From contig MEMM01000040.1 in the NCBI GenBank assembly GCA_001767925.1, positions 1 through 34,695 of the forward strand: a stretch of 34,695 nucleotides of DNA, given 5' to 3'. The translations under genes and the position numbers were made by a program. The stretch comes from Alphaproteobacteria bacterium RIFCSPHIGHO2_12_FULL_63_12. GTDB taxonomy: Bacteria > Pseudomonadota > Alphaproteobacteria > Caulobacterales > Parvularculaceae. The notes below the pieces were generated by a model. The model was given only the letters and a program-made list of their open reading frames with translations, was not told where the DNA came from and did not search any database. This document shows, piece by piece, positions 17,668 through 24,783 of the stretch; positions within the stretch are counted from its first letter, which is position 1, and every line of letters starts with the position of its first letter.

Positions 17668-17975
17668 AAGAAAACATCGAAGCCAGGTTCCAGGCCCTCG
17701 GGCCGACGACGCGCCGCGCGATTTTCGAGCGGCTGGCGGCAGGCCCTTCCTCGGTCGGCGATCTGGCGGCCGGAATGCCGGTTTCTCGCCCGGCGGTGTC
17801 GCAGCATCTAAAGGCGCTGAAGGCGGCGGGGCTGGTGACGGACGAACGACGCGGCACGACGCGTCTCTACAGCGTCGATCCGCGCGCCGTCGCCGAGCTG
17901 CGCGATTATTTTGACCGCTTCTGGGATATCGCGCTCAGCGCCTATCAGCGCTCGCTCGAAGGGGGCGACGCATGA
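17658..17975 (+). CDS. ArsR-family winged-helix transcriptional regulator
   Basis: The 105-residue product is a compact winged helix-turn-helix protein: FQALGPTTRRAIFERLAAGPSSVGDLAAGMPVSRPAVSQHLKALKAAGLVTDERRGTTRLYSVD, with the recognition helix around residues 43-56. No metal-binding cysteine motif is present, so it belongs with the metal-free ArsR repressors often paired with SRPBCC/AHSA1 proteins. Its stop overlaps the next start in ATGA. Two GTAAG-type palindromes lie over its promoter and start. No Shine-Dalgarno sequence precedes the ATG, and the -10 lies only seven bases away, so a leaderless transcript is likely. Confidence 0.92.
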   Translation: MTYEENIEARFQALGPTTRRAIFERLAAGPSSVGDLAAGMPVSRPAVSQHLKALKAAGLVTDERRGTTRLYSVDPRAVAELRDYFDRFWDIALSAYQRSLEGGDA

Positions 17976-18418
17976 AGGAATACGCCGCCTCTCCGGTCGT
18001 GAAGACCTTGTCGCTGAAGGCGCCGCCCTCGCGCGCCTTCGCGCATTTCACCGACAACATCGCGACATGGTGGCCGCTCGCGACGCATTCGCTGTCGCAA
18101 GAAAAGGCGCGGGGCGTCGTCTTCGAAGCAAAGCGCGGCGGCAGGATTTACGAAATCGACGCCGCGGGGCGCGAGCGCGACTGGGGCCGCGTCCGGGACT
18201 GCGAGCCGCCGCATCGCCTCGTCTTTTCATGGGTGCTCGAAAATCTGGCGGAAGCGACCGAGATCGAGGTCGCGTTCGACGACGACGGCAAGGGCGGCAC
18301 CGATTTCACACTGACCCATCGCGGCTGGCTGGAAACCAAGTCCGGCGCCGATAAACGCTCGATGTATGACGGCGGCTGGAACGGCATTTTGTCCGCCTAC
18401 GAACGGACGGTCCGATGA
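17972..18418 (+). CDS. SRPBCC / AHSA1-like domain protein
   Basis: The 148-residue product has the START/Bet v1-like (AHSA1) pattern: VVKTLSLKAPPSRAFAHFTDNIATWWPLATHSL near the N-terminus, RGGRIYEIDAAGRERDWGRVRDCEPPHRLVFSW in the middle, and the closing helix GADKRSMYDGGWNGILSAYERTV. This fold makes a hydrophobic ligand pocket; the ligand is unknown. It is translationally coupled to the ArsR-family gene, a common pairing in which the regulator controls both genes. The coding end is 67 bases before the convergent stop of the NadQ-like gene. Confidence 0.88.
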   Translation: MKEYAASPVVKTLSLKAPPSRAFAHFTDNIATWWPLATHSLSQEKARGVVFEAKRGGRIYEIDAAGRERDWGRVRDCEPPHRLVFSWVLENLAEATEIEVAFDDDGKGGTDFTLTHRGWLETKSGADKRSMYDGGWNGILSAYERTVR

Positions 18419-18485
18419 ACGGCGACCAGAACCGCGCGCTTGGCGGAAGGGCGCCCCGAAGGATCAAGGGAAAGCGGAAGGCGCG

Positions 18486-19520
18486 TCAAGGCGATTGCTC
18501 GTCGGGCGCTCCGGACTTCGCAAGCCCTGTTTTCATGCGCGGGATCGCCAGTCCGGTCGCGGCGCCGTCGGCGCGCAGGGCCGGCGCGGCGCGAAAGAGC
18601 GCCGCCGGGCGGCCGCTCGATTGTTGCACGCTGGCGCCGGTTTTGACCACGAGCCCGCCTTGTTCGACCGAGCGGCGGAAATTCTGCTTGTGAAGATCAT
18701 AGCCGACGATCGCCTCCACCGTCTTTTGCAAGCCGAGCAGCGTGAAGTCGGCCGGCATCAATTCGAAGATGACCGGCCGGTATTTCAGCTTGCCGCGCAG
18801 GCGCGAAATCGCCGTCGCCAGAATTCGTCTGTGGTCGGAGGTCATGGCGAGACCCGTGGCGCCGGCGGCGGCGCGCCCGGCGCGCGGTTCGGGAAGATGC
18901 GCGGCGGCGCGGTCGCGCCAGGCTTCCTCGACCAGGCCCGCCTCATACATCAGCTCGTAGCGTTCGAGCGCGCGCTCCTCGCCCCAGCCGGTGTCGGAAA
19001 GGCCGAAGGCGAGCTTGATGCGCGCCCGCCGGTCGCTCGCTTGCGCATCGGTGTCGCCGCGCGCCGCCCACGCGGCGAGCGCCGGCAAGATCGCGGATTT
19101 AAGGACTGCCGGCTCGCCGCGACGCCAGTCCTCCCACGGAAAGAAATCGTACCAGCCGCGCCATTGCGCATCCTTCGCGGCGACTTTCGCGGGCTCGGAC
19201 GACAATGCGAGATAGCCGACCGAGACGACGCGCGCGCGCGCGTCGCCGCCGGAAATGACCGCGGCGGGCGCCTCGCGGCCCTGATCGCCGAAGGTGTAAA
19301 GCTGCTCGACATAGCCGAGCGAGACCTTCGTCTGTTCGGCGACCCAGGTCCGGAGGCCGAGTTCGAAGGTGCGGTGGTTGGCCGGATCGAACGGCCCATA
19401 GGGAAGCCCCAATCCGTCGCTGCGCCGGACGCACAAGGATTTGGGGTCGTCGTTCTCCACGACCGCGAGCACGGCGTTGAGAAGGATCGCGATCGGCGGG
19501 TGGGAACTCTCTTTCGTCAC
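18486..19520 (-). CDS. nadQ: NAD-biosynthesis transcriptional regulator, NadQ/NrtR-like (COG4111 type)
   Basis: The 344-residue product has a degenerate NUDIX domain (about 9-150: AILLNAVLAVVENDDPKSLCVRR, then RTFELGLRTWVAEQTKVSLG where a Nudix box would be, without the REXXEE catalytic glutamates). A C-terminal winged helix follows at 250-300 (FELMPADFTLLGLQKTVEAIVGYDLHKQNFRRSVEQGGLV), as in NrtR. This layout fits the alphaproteobacterial NAD regulator NadQ, which controls de novo NAD genes. The degenerate catalytic site suggests ligand sensing rather than hydrolysis. The start is GTG at 19520 with no clear ribosome-binding site. A palindrome suitable as its operator lies before nadA, 3.5 kb away. 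A tyrosine phosphatase and an HD hydrolase precede it on the same strand. Confidence 0.82.
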   Translation of the reverse strand: MTKESSHPPIAILLNAVLAVVENDDPKSLCVRRSDGLGLPYGPFDPANHRTFELGLRTWVAEQTKVSLGYVEQLYTFGDQGREAPAAVISGGDARARVVSVGYLALSSEPAKVAAKDAQWRGWYDFFPWEDWRRGEPAVLKSAILPALAAWAARGDTDAQASDRRARIKLAFGLSDTGWGEERALERYELMYEAGLVEEAWRDRAAAHLPEPRAGRAAAGATGLAMTSDHRRILATAISRLRGKLKYRPVIFELMPADFTLLGLQKTVEAIVGYDLHKQNFRRSVEQGGLVVKTGASVQQSSGRPAALFRAAPALRADGAATGLAIPRMKTGLAKSGAPDEQSP

Positions 19521-19598
19521 GACGCTGACGCTACGGGAATTCGCAAGCGATGGGTAGGGCGGATTTCCGTAGCCGCGTTAAACTCCGTGCAAGGATGG

Positions 19599-20108
19599 TC
19601 AGGCGGCGATCTTCACCAGCGCCAGGGGCGCCGCCATGTCCGCGCCGCAGGGCGGCGGCAGGTCGTCGACCGCATCGCTCATGCGTCCGTCGCGGCCGAG
19701 AATTTCGTCGGCGTAGGAGACGAGCATCGGGCAGGGGTCGGCATGGGGCGCGGCGGCCCGAAGACGCGCCATCAACTCGCGCTCGGAAGTCGCCGGCTCC
19801 TTCATGCACATGACGATGAACGCCGCCGCCGTCGAGCGCGAAACGCCGCGATTGCAATGAATGAGGATGTCGCCGTCGCCGTCCCAGGCGCCGGCGAAGT
19901 CGATGATCTCTTTCGCGCGCGCGCTGGCGGCCCTGGCGATCGTCGCCGCGCAGCTTTCGCGATCAACATAAAGAAGCAGCCGCTTGTCCGCATCGAGGCC
20001 GGGAAATGTCGGCGCCGCCTCCTCCTCGGACAGCAGCGAGATGACGCGATCCGGCCGACGCCGCGCGTAAACCTCCGCCGCCCCGGCGAGAGAAGAGACG
20101 ATCAACAT
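19599..20108 (-). CDS. Tyrosine-phosphatase family protein (cysteine-based, COG5350-like)
   Basis: The 169-residue product carries the cysteine phosphatase P-loop ILIHCNRGVSRSTAAAF, with nucleophile Cys85 and Arg91 (HCX5R). Preceding segments (RPDRVISLLSEEE, LLLYVDRE) fit the small tyrosine/dual-specificity phosphatases of alphaproteobacteria. Its substrate is unknown. The ATG at 20108 gives the natural start (MLIVSSLAG); an upstream TTG at 20126 lies inside a palindrome. It sits between the HD-hydrolase and NadQ-like genes on one strand with short gaps, suggesting a common unit. Confidence 0.85.
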   Translation of the reverse strand: MLIVSSLAGAAEVYARRRPDRVISLLSEEEAAPTFPGLDADKRLLLYVDRESCAATIARAASARAKEIIDFAGAWDGDGDILIHCNRGVSRSTAAAFIVMCMKEPATSERELMARLRAAAPHADPCPMLVSYADEILGRDGRMSDAVDDLPPPCGADMAAPLALVKIAA

Positions 20109-20119
20109 GATCCCGATAT

Positions 20120-20133
20120 AGGACAATTGTCCT
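20120..20133. promoter_or_regulatory. Palindrome AGGACAATTGTCCT before the phosphatase gene
   Basis: A perfect 14-base palindrome centred 19 bases upstream of the phosphatase ATG, immediately next to a TATATC hexamer (20115-20120) that could be a -10. Its position suggests an operator, but I cannot name the regulator. Confidence 0.5.
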
Positions 20134-20182
20134 TAAAGGCGATAGAACGCCGAAGTCACACTGGCTTGAGGTCGCGGAGAGT

Positions 20183-20824
20183 TTACCTCCCGCCCGCCCG
20201 GTCGTGCGCCGTCATCAATCCGGCGAAACGCTCAAGATACGCCTTCTGCACGTCCAAAGCCGGCTCGGTCAGGATCCTGGTCGCCGGGACGCCGGTCGGC
20301 GGGCCGAAAAGCTGCGCGGCTTCCTCCGGCGCGAAGCCGGCGATCTGGGTCGCCTCGAAAAAGGCGCTTGCCCGGTCGGCGCGCTTGATCGCCTTCTCGA
20401 CCGCTTCGGGAAGATCGGCCGGCAGGCCGAATCGCAGATGGATGGCGCGCTGCAAGCCTTTCTCGATCGTCTTGTACCCGTGGCCGAGCGCCGATTTGAA
20501 CGGGCTGATCATGTCGCCGATGACGAATTCCGGCCCGTCATGCAGCAACGCGGCGAGCCGCCATTTGACCGGCCAGTCGGGCCGCAGCGCCACGCAGAAC
20601 TCCTCAACCAGCAGCGAATGCTGCGCGACCGAAAACGGCAAGGGCCCTGTCGTCTGTCCGTTCCAGCGCGCGACCCGCGCAAGGCCATGCGCGATGTCTT
20701 CGATCTCGATGTCGACCGGCGAGGGGTCGAGCAAATCGAGCCGGCGCCCCGACAGCATGCGCTGCCAGGCGCGCGGGGGCGCAGGGGTCGATTTCGGCGG
20801 GGAAGGGCGGATCGGCTTTTTCAC
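20183..20824 (-). CDS. HD-domain hydrolase, YfbR-like (5'-nucleotidase family)
   Basis: The 213-residue product has the HD-domain metal ligands in FSVAQHSLLVEEF and in ALLHDGPEFVIGDMISPFK, with a later KRADRASAFFEA; this is the YfbR-like pattern (COG1896). E. coli YfbR is a 5'-deoxynucleotidase. Here the nucleotide substrate is unknown. The start is a GTG at 20824; the conserved part begins at AWQRMLSGRRLDLLDPSP (about residue 19), so an extra N-terminal tail is possible. It heads a minus-strand run with the tyrosine phosphatase and the NadQ-like regulator. A role in nucleotide or NAD turnover is only inferred from this. Confidence 0.85.
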   Translation of the reverse strand: MKKPIRPSPPKSTPAPPRAWQRMLSGRRLDLLDPSPVDIEIEDIAHGLARVARWNGQTTGPLPFSVAQHSLLVEEFCVALRPDWPVKWRLAALLHDGPEFVIGDMISPFKSALGHGYKTIEKGLQRAIHLRFGLPADLPEAVEKAIKRADRASAFFEATQIAGFAPEEAAQLFGPPTGVPATRILTEPALDVQKAYLERFAGLMTAHDRAGGR

Positions 20825-20892
20825 AGGGGCGTTCTGGCGGGGATTTGGTCATGCGGCCTAACGCAGCGCCAAAGCCCCGGCAAGGCGCCCCG

Positions 20893-21360
20893 TCAGTTCG
20901 CTGCCTCCGGCGGCAGCGCGAGCGACGCCTGACCGAAAGCGTAACGCCAGCCGTCTTTGGTGCGCACATAAGTGTCGCTGAACCACAGCCGCTTGTCGAA
21001 CGCCGTGTCGCCGCGAACGCCTTTCAGCCACAGCCGGGCGGTGACGATCGCCGTGTCGCGGCCATAAAGGCGGACGGTCTGCGTGCCGGAATCTTCGACC
21101 TGTTTTTCATAGATGAATTCCTTGTCGCGCGCCGAACGCAGAAGATCTTCGCGCGTGAACACGGTTCCAGCGCCGACGACCAGCGTGAAATCCTCGTGCA
21201 GGATTTTCGCCATGGTGTCGGCGTCGTTGATCTCGACCGCGGCCTGATAGGCGGTGTCGATCGCGGCGACGCGGCGCATGTCATCCTCGGGACCAGCGGC
21301 GGCGGGCGACAGATCAAGCGCCAGCGCGGCGGCGAGCGACAGGGTAGAAGCAAGACGCAT
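20893..21360 (-). CDS. Secreted SnoaL-like (NTF2-fold, DUF4440-type) protein
   Basis: The 155-residue product has a cleavable signal peptide (MRLASTLSLAAALALDLSPAAA). An NTF2/SnoaL-like fold follows: RVAAIDTAYQAAVEINDADTMAKILHEDFTLVVGAGTVFTREDLL, then TVRLYGRDTAIVTARLWLKG and WFSDTYVRTKDGWRYAFGQASL. Such small cone-shaped proteins act as enzymes, binding domains or detoxification factors; nothing here indicates which. It lies downstream of the araC-type gene on the same strand with a 75-base gap. Confidence 0.82.
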   Translation of the reverse strand: MRLASTLSLAAALALDLSPAAAGPEDDMRRVAAIDTAYQAAVEINDADTMAKILHEDFTLVVGAGTVFTREDLLRSARDKEFIYEKQVEDSGTQTVRLYGRDTAIVTARLWLKGVRGDTAFDKRLWFSDTYVRTKDGWRYAFGQASLALPPEAAN

Positions 21361-21435
21361 GAAATTTTCCTCGGTGACAGGCGAGAAAGACCTAGCCGGA
21401 GGGGCATTCGCCCGCTTGCGGTTTTTTGCGAAAAT

Positions 21436-22233
21436 TCAGCCGCGGACGCGGGAGGGCGGCGCGCCATAGGCCCTCGCGAAACTGCGCGAGAAATGGCTGA
21501 GATTTTGGAAGCCGCAAGCGTAGCAGGTCTCGGTGACGCCGCGCCCCTCTCGCAACATCTCTTTAGCGGCGGCAAGGCGCGCTTTGAGGCGATATTGGTG
21601 CGGCGGCATGCCGACCAGCGCGCCGAAAAGCCGGGTGAAATGGAACATGCTCATGCCGACCGAGCGCGCAAGCGCCGACGCCGTCAGCTCCTTGTCGAGA
21701 TCGGCGCCGAGAAGCTGGCGCGCGTGATCGATGCGCTCGGCGTACCACGAAAATTTGCGCGCGCTGACGTTGATCGTGCGCGCGGGGTCCGGCGCCTCGC
21801 GAAATATTTCGCTGGCGCAATATTCAGCAAACATCGGCGTACCGGCGTCGACGGCGCGCCGCAGGCCCCATTGCAGATAGCGCAAGCGGTTGTTCGCGGC
21901 GAGGACAGGACGGCGGGCGCCGATCCATTTGTCGCAAGCGCCGAACGCGTCATCGGCGGGGGCGAGATATGTCAGCGACAAACAGGTGTCATTGAAACCG
22001 GCGCCGTCAAAACTGGCGCGAAAGCGCATGCCGGGGCGGCTCAGCATCACGTCGCCCGCGCCGACACGCCAGCCGTCATCACCGACGCAAAGATTGAACG
22101 CGCCGTCTTCGACAAAGCTCGCCATGAACGCCGAGGCGACTTCCTCATAGGGCTGGTCTTCATGCTCCGCCGGATGCGTGAAACGGTGCACGCTGATCTC
22201 GGCCGTGCGCAAAAGCGGAGTGATGCTTGCCAT
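21436..22233 (-). CDS. AraC-family transcriptional regulator
   Basis: The 265-residue product has an N-terminal cupin-like sensing domain and a C-terminal AraC double helix-turn-helix: TASALARSVGMSMFHFTRLFGALVGMPPHQYRLKARLAAAKEMLREGRGVTETCYACGFQNLSHFSRSFARAYGAPPSRVRG. The effector is unknown. A sigma70-like promoter precedes it, with -35 TCGACA (22264-22269), an 18-base spacer and -10 TATATT (22240-22245) only six bases from the ATG, so the mRNA may be leaderless. It is divergent from the secreted lipase-like gene, which could be its target, and lies upstream of the SnoaL-like gene. Confidence 0.93.
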   Translation of the reverse strand: MASITPLLRTAEISVHRFTHPAEHEDQPYEEVASAFMASFVEDGAFNLCVGDDGWRVGAGDVMLSRPGMRFRASFDGAGFNDTCLSLTYLAPADDAFGACDKWIGARRPVLAANNRLRYLQWGLRRAVDAGTPMFAEYCASEIFREAPDPARTINVSARKFSWYAERIDHARQLLGADLDKELTASALARSVGMSMFHFTRLFGALVGMPPHQYRLKARLAAAKEMLREGRGVTETCYACGFQNLSHFSRSFARAYGAPPSRVRG

Positions 22234-22569
22234 GACGGCAATATATCATTTCCGGCCGGCGGCTGTCGAACGGGGCGCCGGTTTCGCGCGATCTTGCGAC
22301 GAACGATGACGGTCGCGCTGCAAAACCTGACCCGCAGGCGAAAGAGGTCATGCTGCAAAGCGGCGAAAAATGTGATCGCGCTTTCATTGACCTCATCGGC
22401 GAAACCCTCGCACTCTTCCCGCGCCAGTGCAGACGGGGCTGTAAACTTCAGAGAAACCTCCAGGTTCTTGTTCGTATACGGGCGTAACTTCTCATTCCCC
22501 AGCATTGTTTGCGTTTGGGGCGGCGCGTTGACTGGCGACAGGGATAAAACGCAACAAGAAGGAGGCGTC
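22234..22569. other. Divergent intergenic region between araC-type and lipase-like genes
   Basis: This 336-base stretch holds the araC-type promoter at its left end (22240-22269). It also holds an imperfect hairpin with outer arms GAGGTCA (22344-22350) and TGACCTC (22388-22394) and inner arms AAAGC and GCTTT. A TTGACT at 22528 has no well-spaced -10. A GGAGG ribosome-binding site for the next gene ends the region. No open reading frame with coding character was found. Confidence 0.5.
22240..22269 (-). promoter_or_regulatory. Predicted promoter of the araC-type gene
   Basis: -35 TCGACA (22264-22269, five of six matches), an 18-base spacer and -10 TATATT (22240-22245). The likely transcription start is at or next to the A of the ATG at 22233. 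Confidence 0.5.
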
Positions 22570-23433
22570 ATGAAGCTCAGATTGAATGCGCTCATCGCCG
22601 CCGTCGCGTGTATTTTCGCGACGCCGGCGGCTGCGGCGAATACAGGCGTCGCGCTGGTCCACGGGACGAGCGCGCAGACCAATGCCTATAATGATTACTG
22701 GCGACCGGAATTTGTCGAGTCGGTGCGTCAGGGATTGCCCAATTCCGGCAATCTCCTCGTCGTCAATTGCGACTTCACCAAATATATGTGGGACAACGCG
22801 GCGGCCGGCTGTCTCGCGGGCCAGCTCTATAATTTCGTGACCTCGCGCGGCATCGACGATCTTGTCGTCATCACCCATTCGAACGGAAGCAATGTGATGC
22901 GATGGATCATGTCCAATCCGACATGGGACAGCCGCTATCCGACGATCATCAGCCGGATTCGCTGGGTCAACGGCGTCGCCGCGTCCAGCGCGGGAACGCC
23001 GCTCGCCGACGCCGTCATGCAGGGCAACATTTTCGAAGCTGCTGTCGGCTGGCTGCTCGGCTATCAAAATGACGGCGTGCGTCAGCAGCAGGTGTCGTGG
23101 ATGTCCTATTACAACGCCAACTGGCTGCTCGGCACCAGCGGCCGGCCGAGCCTGCCCAAAGGCTTCTGGAACGTCGTCGGGTCGGATGTCGACTCGGCGA
23201 TCTGGGATTCGGACAGCTATTGCGGCGGCTATTCGGAAAATGTCGGACTGGAAATCACGCAAAACTGGCTCGACAGCTGTTCAGACGGATTTCTCAACTG
23301 CACCTCGCAGAACGCGGCCGGGCGCTTGTGGTTCTATGACACGTCGCGCACGCGCGGCGGCGAGCCGCTGAGCCACAATCAGAGCCGGCGTCAATGCTTC
23401 AATCTCGATGTCATCTTGCGCGACGATCTGTGA
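22570..23433 (+). CDS. Secreted alpha/beta-hydrolase (lipase-like)
   Basis: The 287-residue product has a signal peptide (MKLRLNALIAAVACIFATPAAAA). An alpha/beta-hydrolase core follows, with the oxyanion-type segment VALVHGTSAQ and the nucleophile elbow ITHSNGSNV (probable Ser104; the first Gly of GxSxG is replaced by Thr). A candidate catalytic His is His269 in GGEPLSHNQ. Six cysteines (67, 81, 218, 237, 244, 276) could form disulfides, as in exported enzymes. The substrate is unknown. A strong GGAGG site precedes the ATG. The next gene starts 11 bases after the stop, so the pair is an operon. Confidence 0.8.
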   Translation: MKLRLNALIAAVACIFATPAAAANTGVALVHGTSAQTNAYNDYWRPEFVESVRQGLPNSGNLLVVNCDFTKYMWDNAAAGCLAGQLYNFVTSRGIDDLVVITHSNGSNVMRWIMSNPTWDSRYPTIISRIRWVNGVAASSAGTPLADAVMQGNIFEAAVGWLLGYQNDGVRQQQVSWMSYYNANWLLGTSGRPSLPKGFWNVVGSDVDSAIWDSDSYCGGYSENVGLEITQNWLDSCSDGFLNCTSQNAAGRLWFYDTSRTRGGEPLSHNQSRRQCFNLDVILRDDL

Positions 23434-23444
23434 GGAGAAGAGAA

Positions 23445-24629
23445 ATGAAAAAAACCATCAGAAAAACCCTCCTCGGCGCGCTTGCTTTCGCCGCGGTCTC
23501 GCCCGCCGCCGCCCAGCAGGCGCCGCTCGCCAATACCGAACAGGGCGCCGTCGGATTCACGCAGGTTCTGGCGCCCGGTTCGACGTTCGATCTCGGCGTC
23601 GCCCCGGCAAGCGTCGCCAGCCGAAGCTATCATGAGCGCGTCTCGGCCGCCGATCTTGAACGCGGGGTCGATATCGTCACGCAGGCGAACGGCGCCGTCG
23701 TCCGGCTGACGCCGGTCAAAGGCTCCGCCGCGGCGAACGCCGCGCCCGGAAAACTTCTCGTCGCCGATCTCGAAATCAGCCGCGGCGGCGCCAATCCGGT
23801 CGCGGTCGAGCGCTCCGGCGCGCTGGTCGCCGATCAGGACGAGCTCAAGCGAAGCAATCCGGAACTCTTTGAAGACACGCTTGCGTTCCGCCTCGCCGAC
23901 ACGTTGGGGCAGGGGCGCTTCCGGCTTAAAGCCGCGCGCAAGATCGCCGGCGGCGAAGACTACATGATCCAGGTCTTCGACAAGGGAAGCGATATCGATC
24001 TCGTTCTCGATGCGCCGCGCCAGCATTATTTCGCCAATGGCTTGCTGGCGGTCAAAGCCTCGCTCCCGCAACGTGGCTTGCAGCGCGGCGCGGAGATTTC
24101 CGCGGCGCTGCTGGGGCCTGGCGGTCAACGGATCGATCTTCGCGCAGCGGTCAACGGGTCGGCGATCGACATCAATGGCGGCTTGCCGGCCAGCCTTCGC
24201 GCAGCGCCCGGCGAGCTCTGGCGCGTCGCCGTCAGTTACCGCGACAAGGCCGGCGCGGCGCCGCTCTACCGTGACGCCGAACTTGCGCTGGCGGTCGGCG
24301 AGCGAACCGCGAGCATCAAGGGGTCGACCGCGGCCAAAGGCGGCGTCAATGTCGCCGTCGATGTCGCCGCCGCCGGACGATACGAAGCCCGCGCCTATGT
24401 CTACGCGAAGAACGCGGCTTCGGCATGGGAGCCGGCGGCGCTCCTCTACGCGGCGGACTGGCTGGAGCCGGGCGCGCGCACGCTCGCGCTTTCGGCGGAT
24501 GTCGCAGCGCTCGAACAGGCGGGGTATCAGCCGCCCTTCAAGCTGCGCCAGCTTCAGCTCCTCGACCAGAGCCGGCTGATGGTCCTCGACACCAGGACGT
24601 CGGACGCGCTGCCGCAATTCGAGCGGTAA
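23445..24629 (+). CDS. Secreted protein of unknown function, partner of the lipase-like hydrolase
   Basis: The 394-residue product begins with a signal peptide (MKKTIRKTLLGALAFAAVSPAAAQQ). The mature region shows no catalytic motif. It is rich in beta-type segments, and the later part (about 190-370: LLAVKASLPQRGLQRGAEISAALLGPGG, VNVAVDVAAAGRYEARAYVYAKN) resembles Ig-like or DUF4785-type folds. That family call is tentative. It lies 11 bases after the hydrolase gene behind a GAGGAGA ribosome-binding site, so the two are expressed together. A role as chaperone, stabiliser or binding partner of the hydrolase is inference. Confidence 0.75.
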   Translation: MKKTIRKTLLGALAFAAVSPAAAQQAPLANTEQGAVGFTQVLAPGSTFDLGVAPASVASRSYHERVSAADLERGVDIVTQANGAVVRLTPVKGSAAANAAPGKLLVADLEISRGGANPVAVERSGALVADQDELKRSNPELFEDTLAFRLADTLGQGRFRLKAARKIAGGEDYMIQVFDKGSDIDLVLDAPRQHYFANGLLAVKASLPQRGLQRGAEISAALLGPGGQRIDLRAAVNGSAIDINGGLPASLRAAPGELWRVAVSYRDKAGAAPLYRDAELALAVGERTASIKGSTAAKGGVNVAVDVAAAGRYEARAYVYAKNAASAWEPAALLYAADWLEPGARTLALSADVAALEQAGYQPPFKLRQLQLLDQSRLMVLDTRTSDALPQFER

Positions 24630-24637
24630 ACATGAGG

Positions 24638-24674
24638 ACGGGCGCAGCTTTTTCGCGACAGGCTGCGCCCGTTT
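24638..24674 (+). terminator. Hairpin downstream of the secreted pair
   Basis: An 11-bp stem (ACGGGCGCAGC with GCTGCGCCCGT) and a 13-base loop end in a short T-run (TTTCG). It lies nine bases after the stop at 24629. The T-run is weak, so termination may be partial. Confidence 0.5.
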
Positions 24675-24783
24675 CGCGACAGGCCGACTTGCAAGCCGCC
24701 CCGGCTAGCGCGACCTTAAGAGGGACAGTGGAGCGCGTTAAAGACTCCGAAAAACAGCCAACGAAAGATAAAGGGGCGACCTT

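Noticed and set aside
18415-18693. Possible third gene after the SRPBCC gene, starting in an ATGA overlap
   Set aside because: The overlap is tempting, but the peptide is Arg/Lys/Gly-rich with no fold signal, and most of it is antisense to the end of the NadQ-like gene.
18366-20861. 831-residue plus-strand open frame
   Set aside because: It runs opposite three recognisable minus-strand genes (NadQ-like, phosphatase, HD hydrolase) and has no domain of its own.
22528-22550. Promoter TTGACT...GATAAA before the lipase-like gene
   Set aside because: The spacing between the hexamers is only 9 bases, too short for a sigma70 promoter.
20845-22569. Upstream extension of the lipase-like frame
   Set aside because: The part before 22570 is antisense to the SnoaL-like and AraC genes. 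The signal peptide and GGAGG site at 22570 give the true start.
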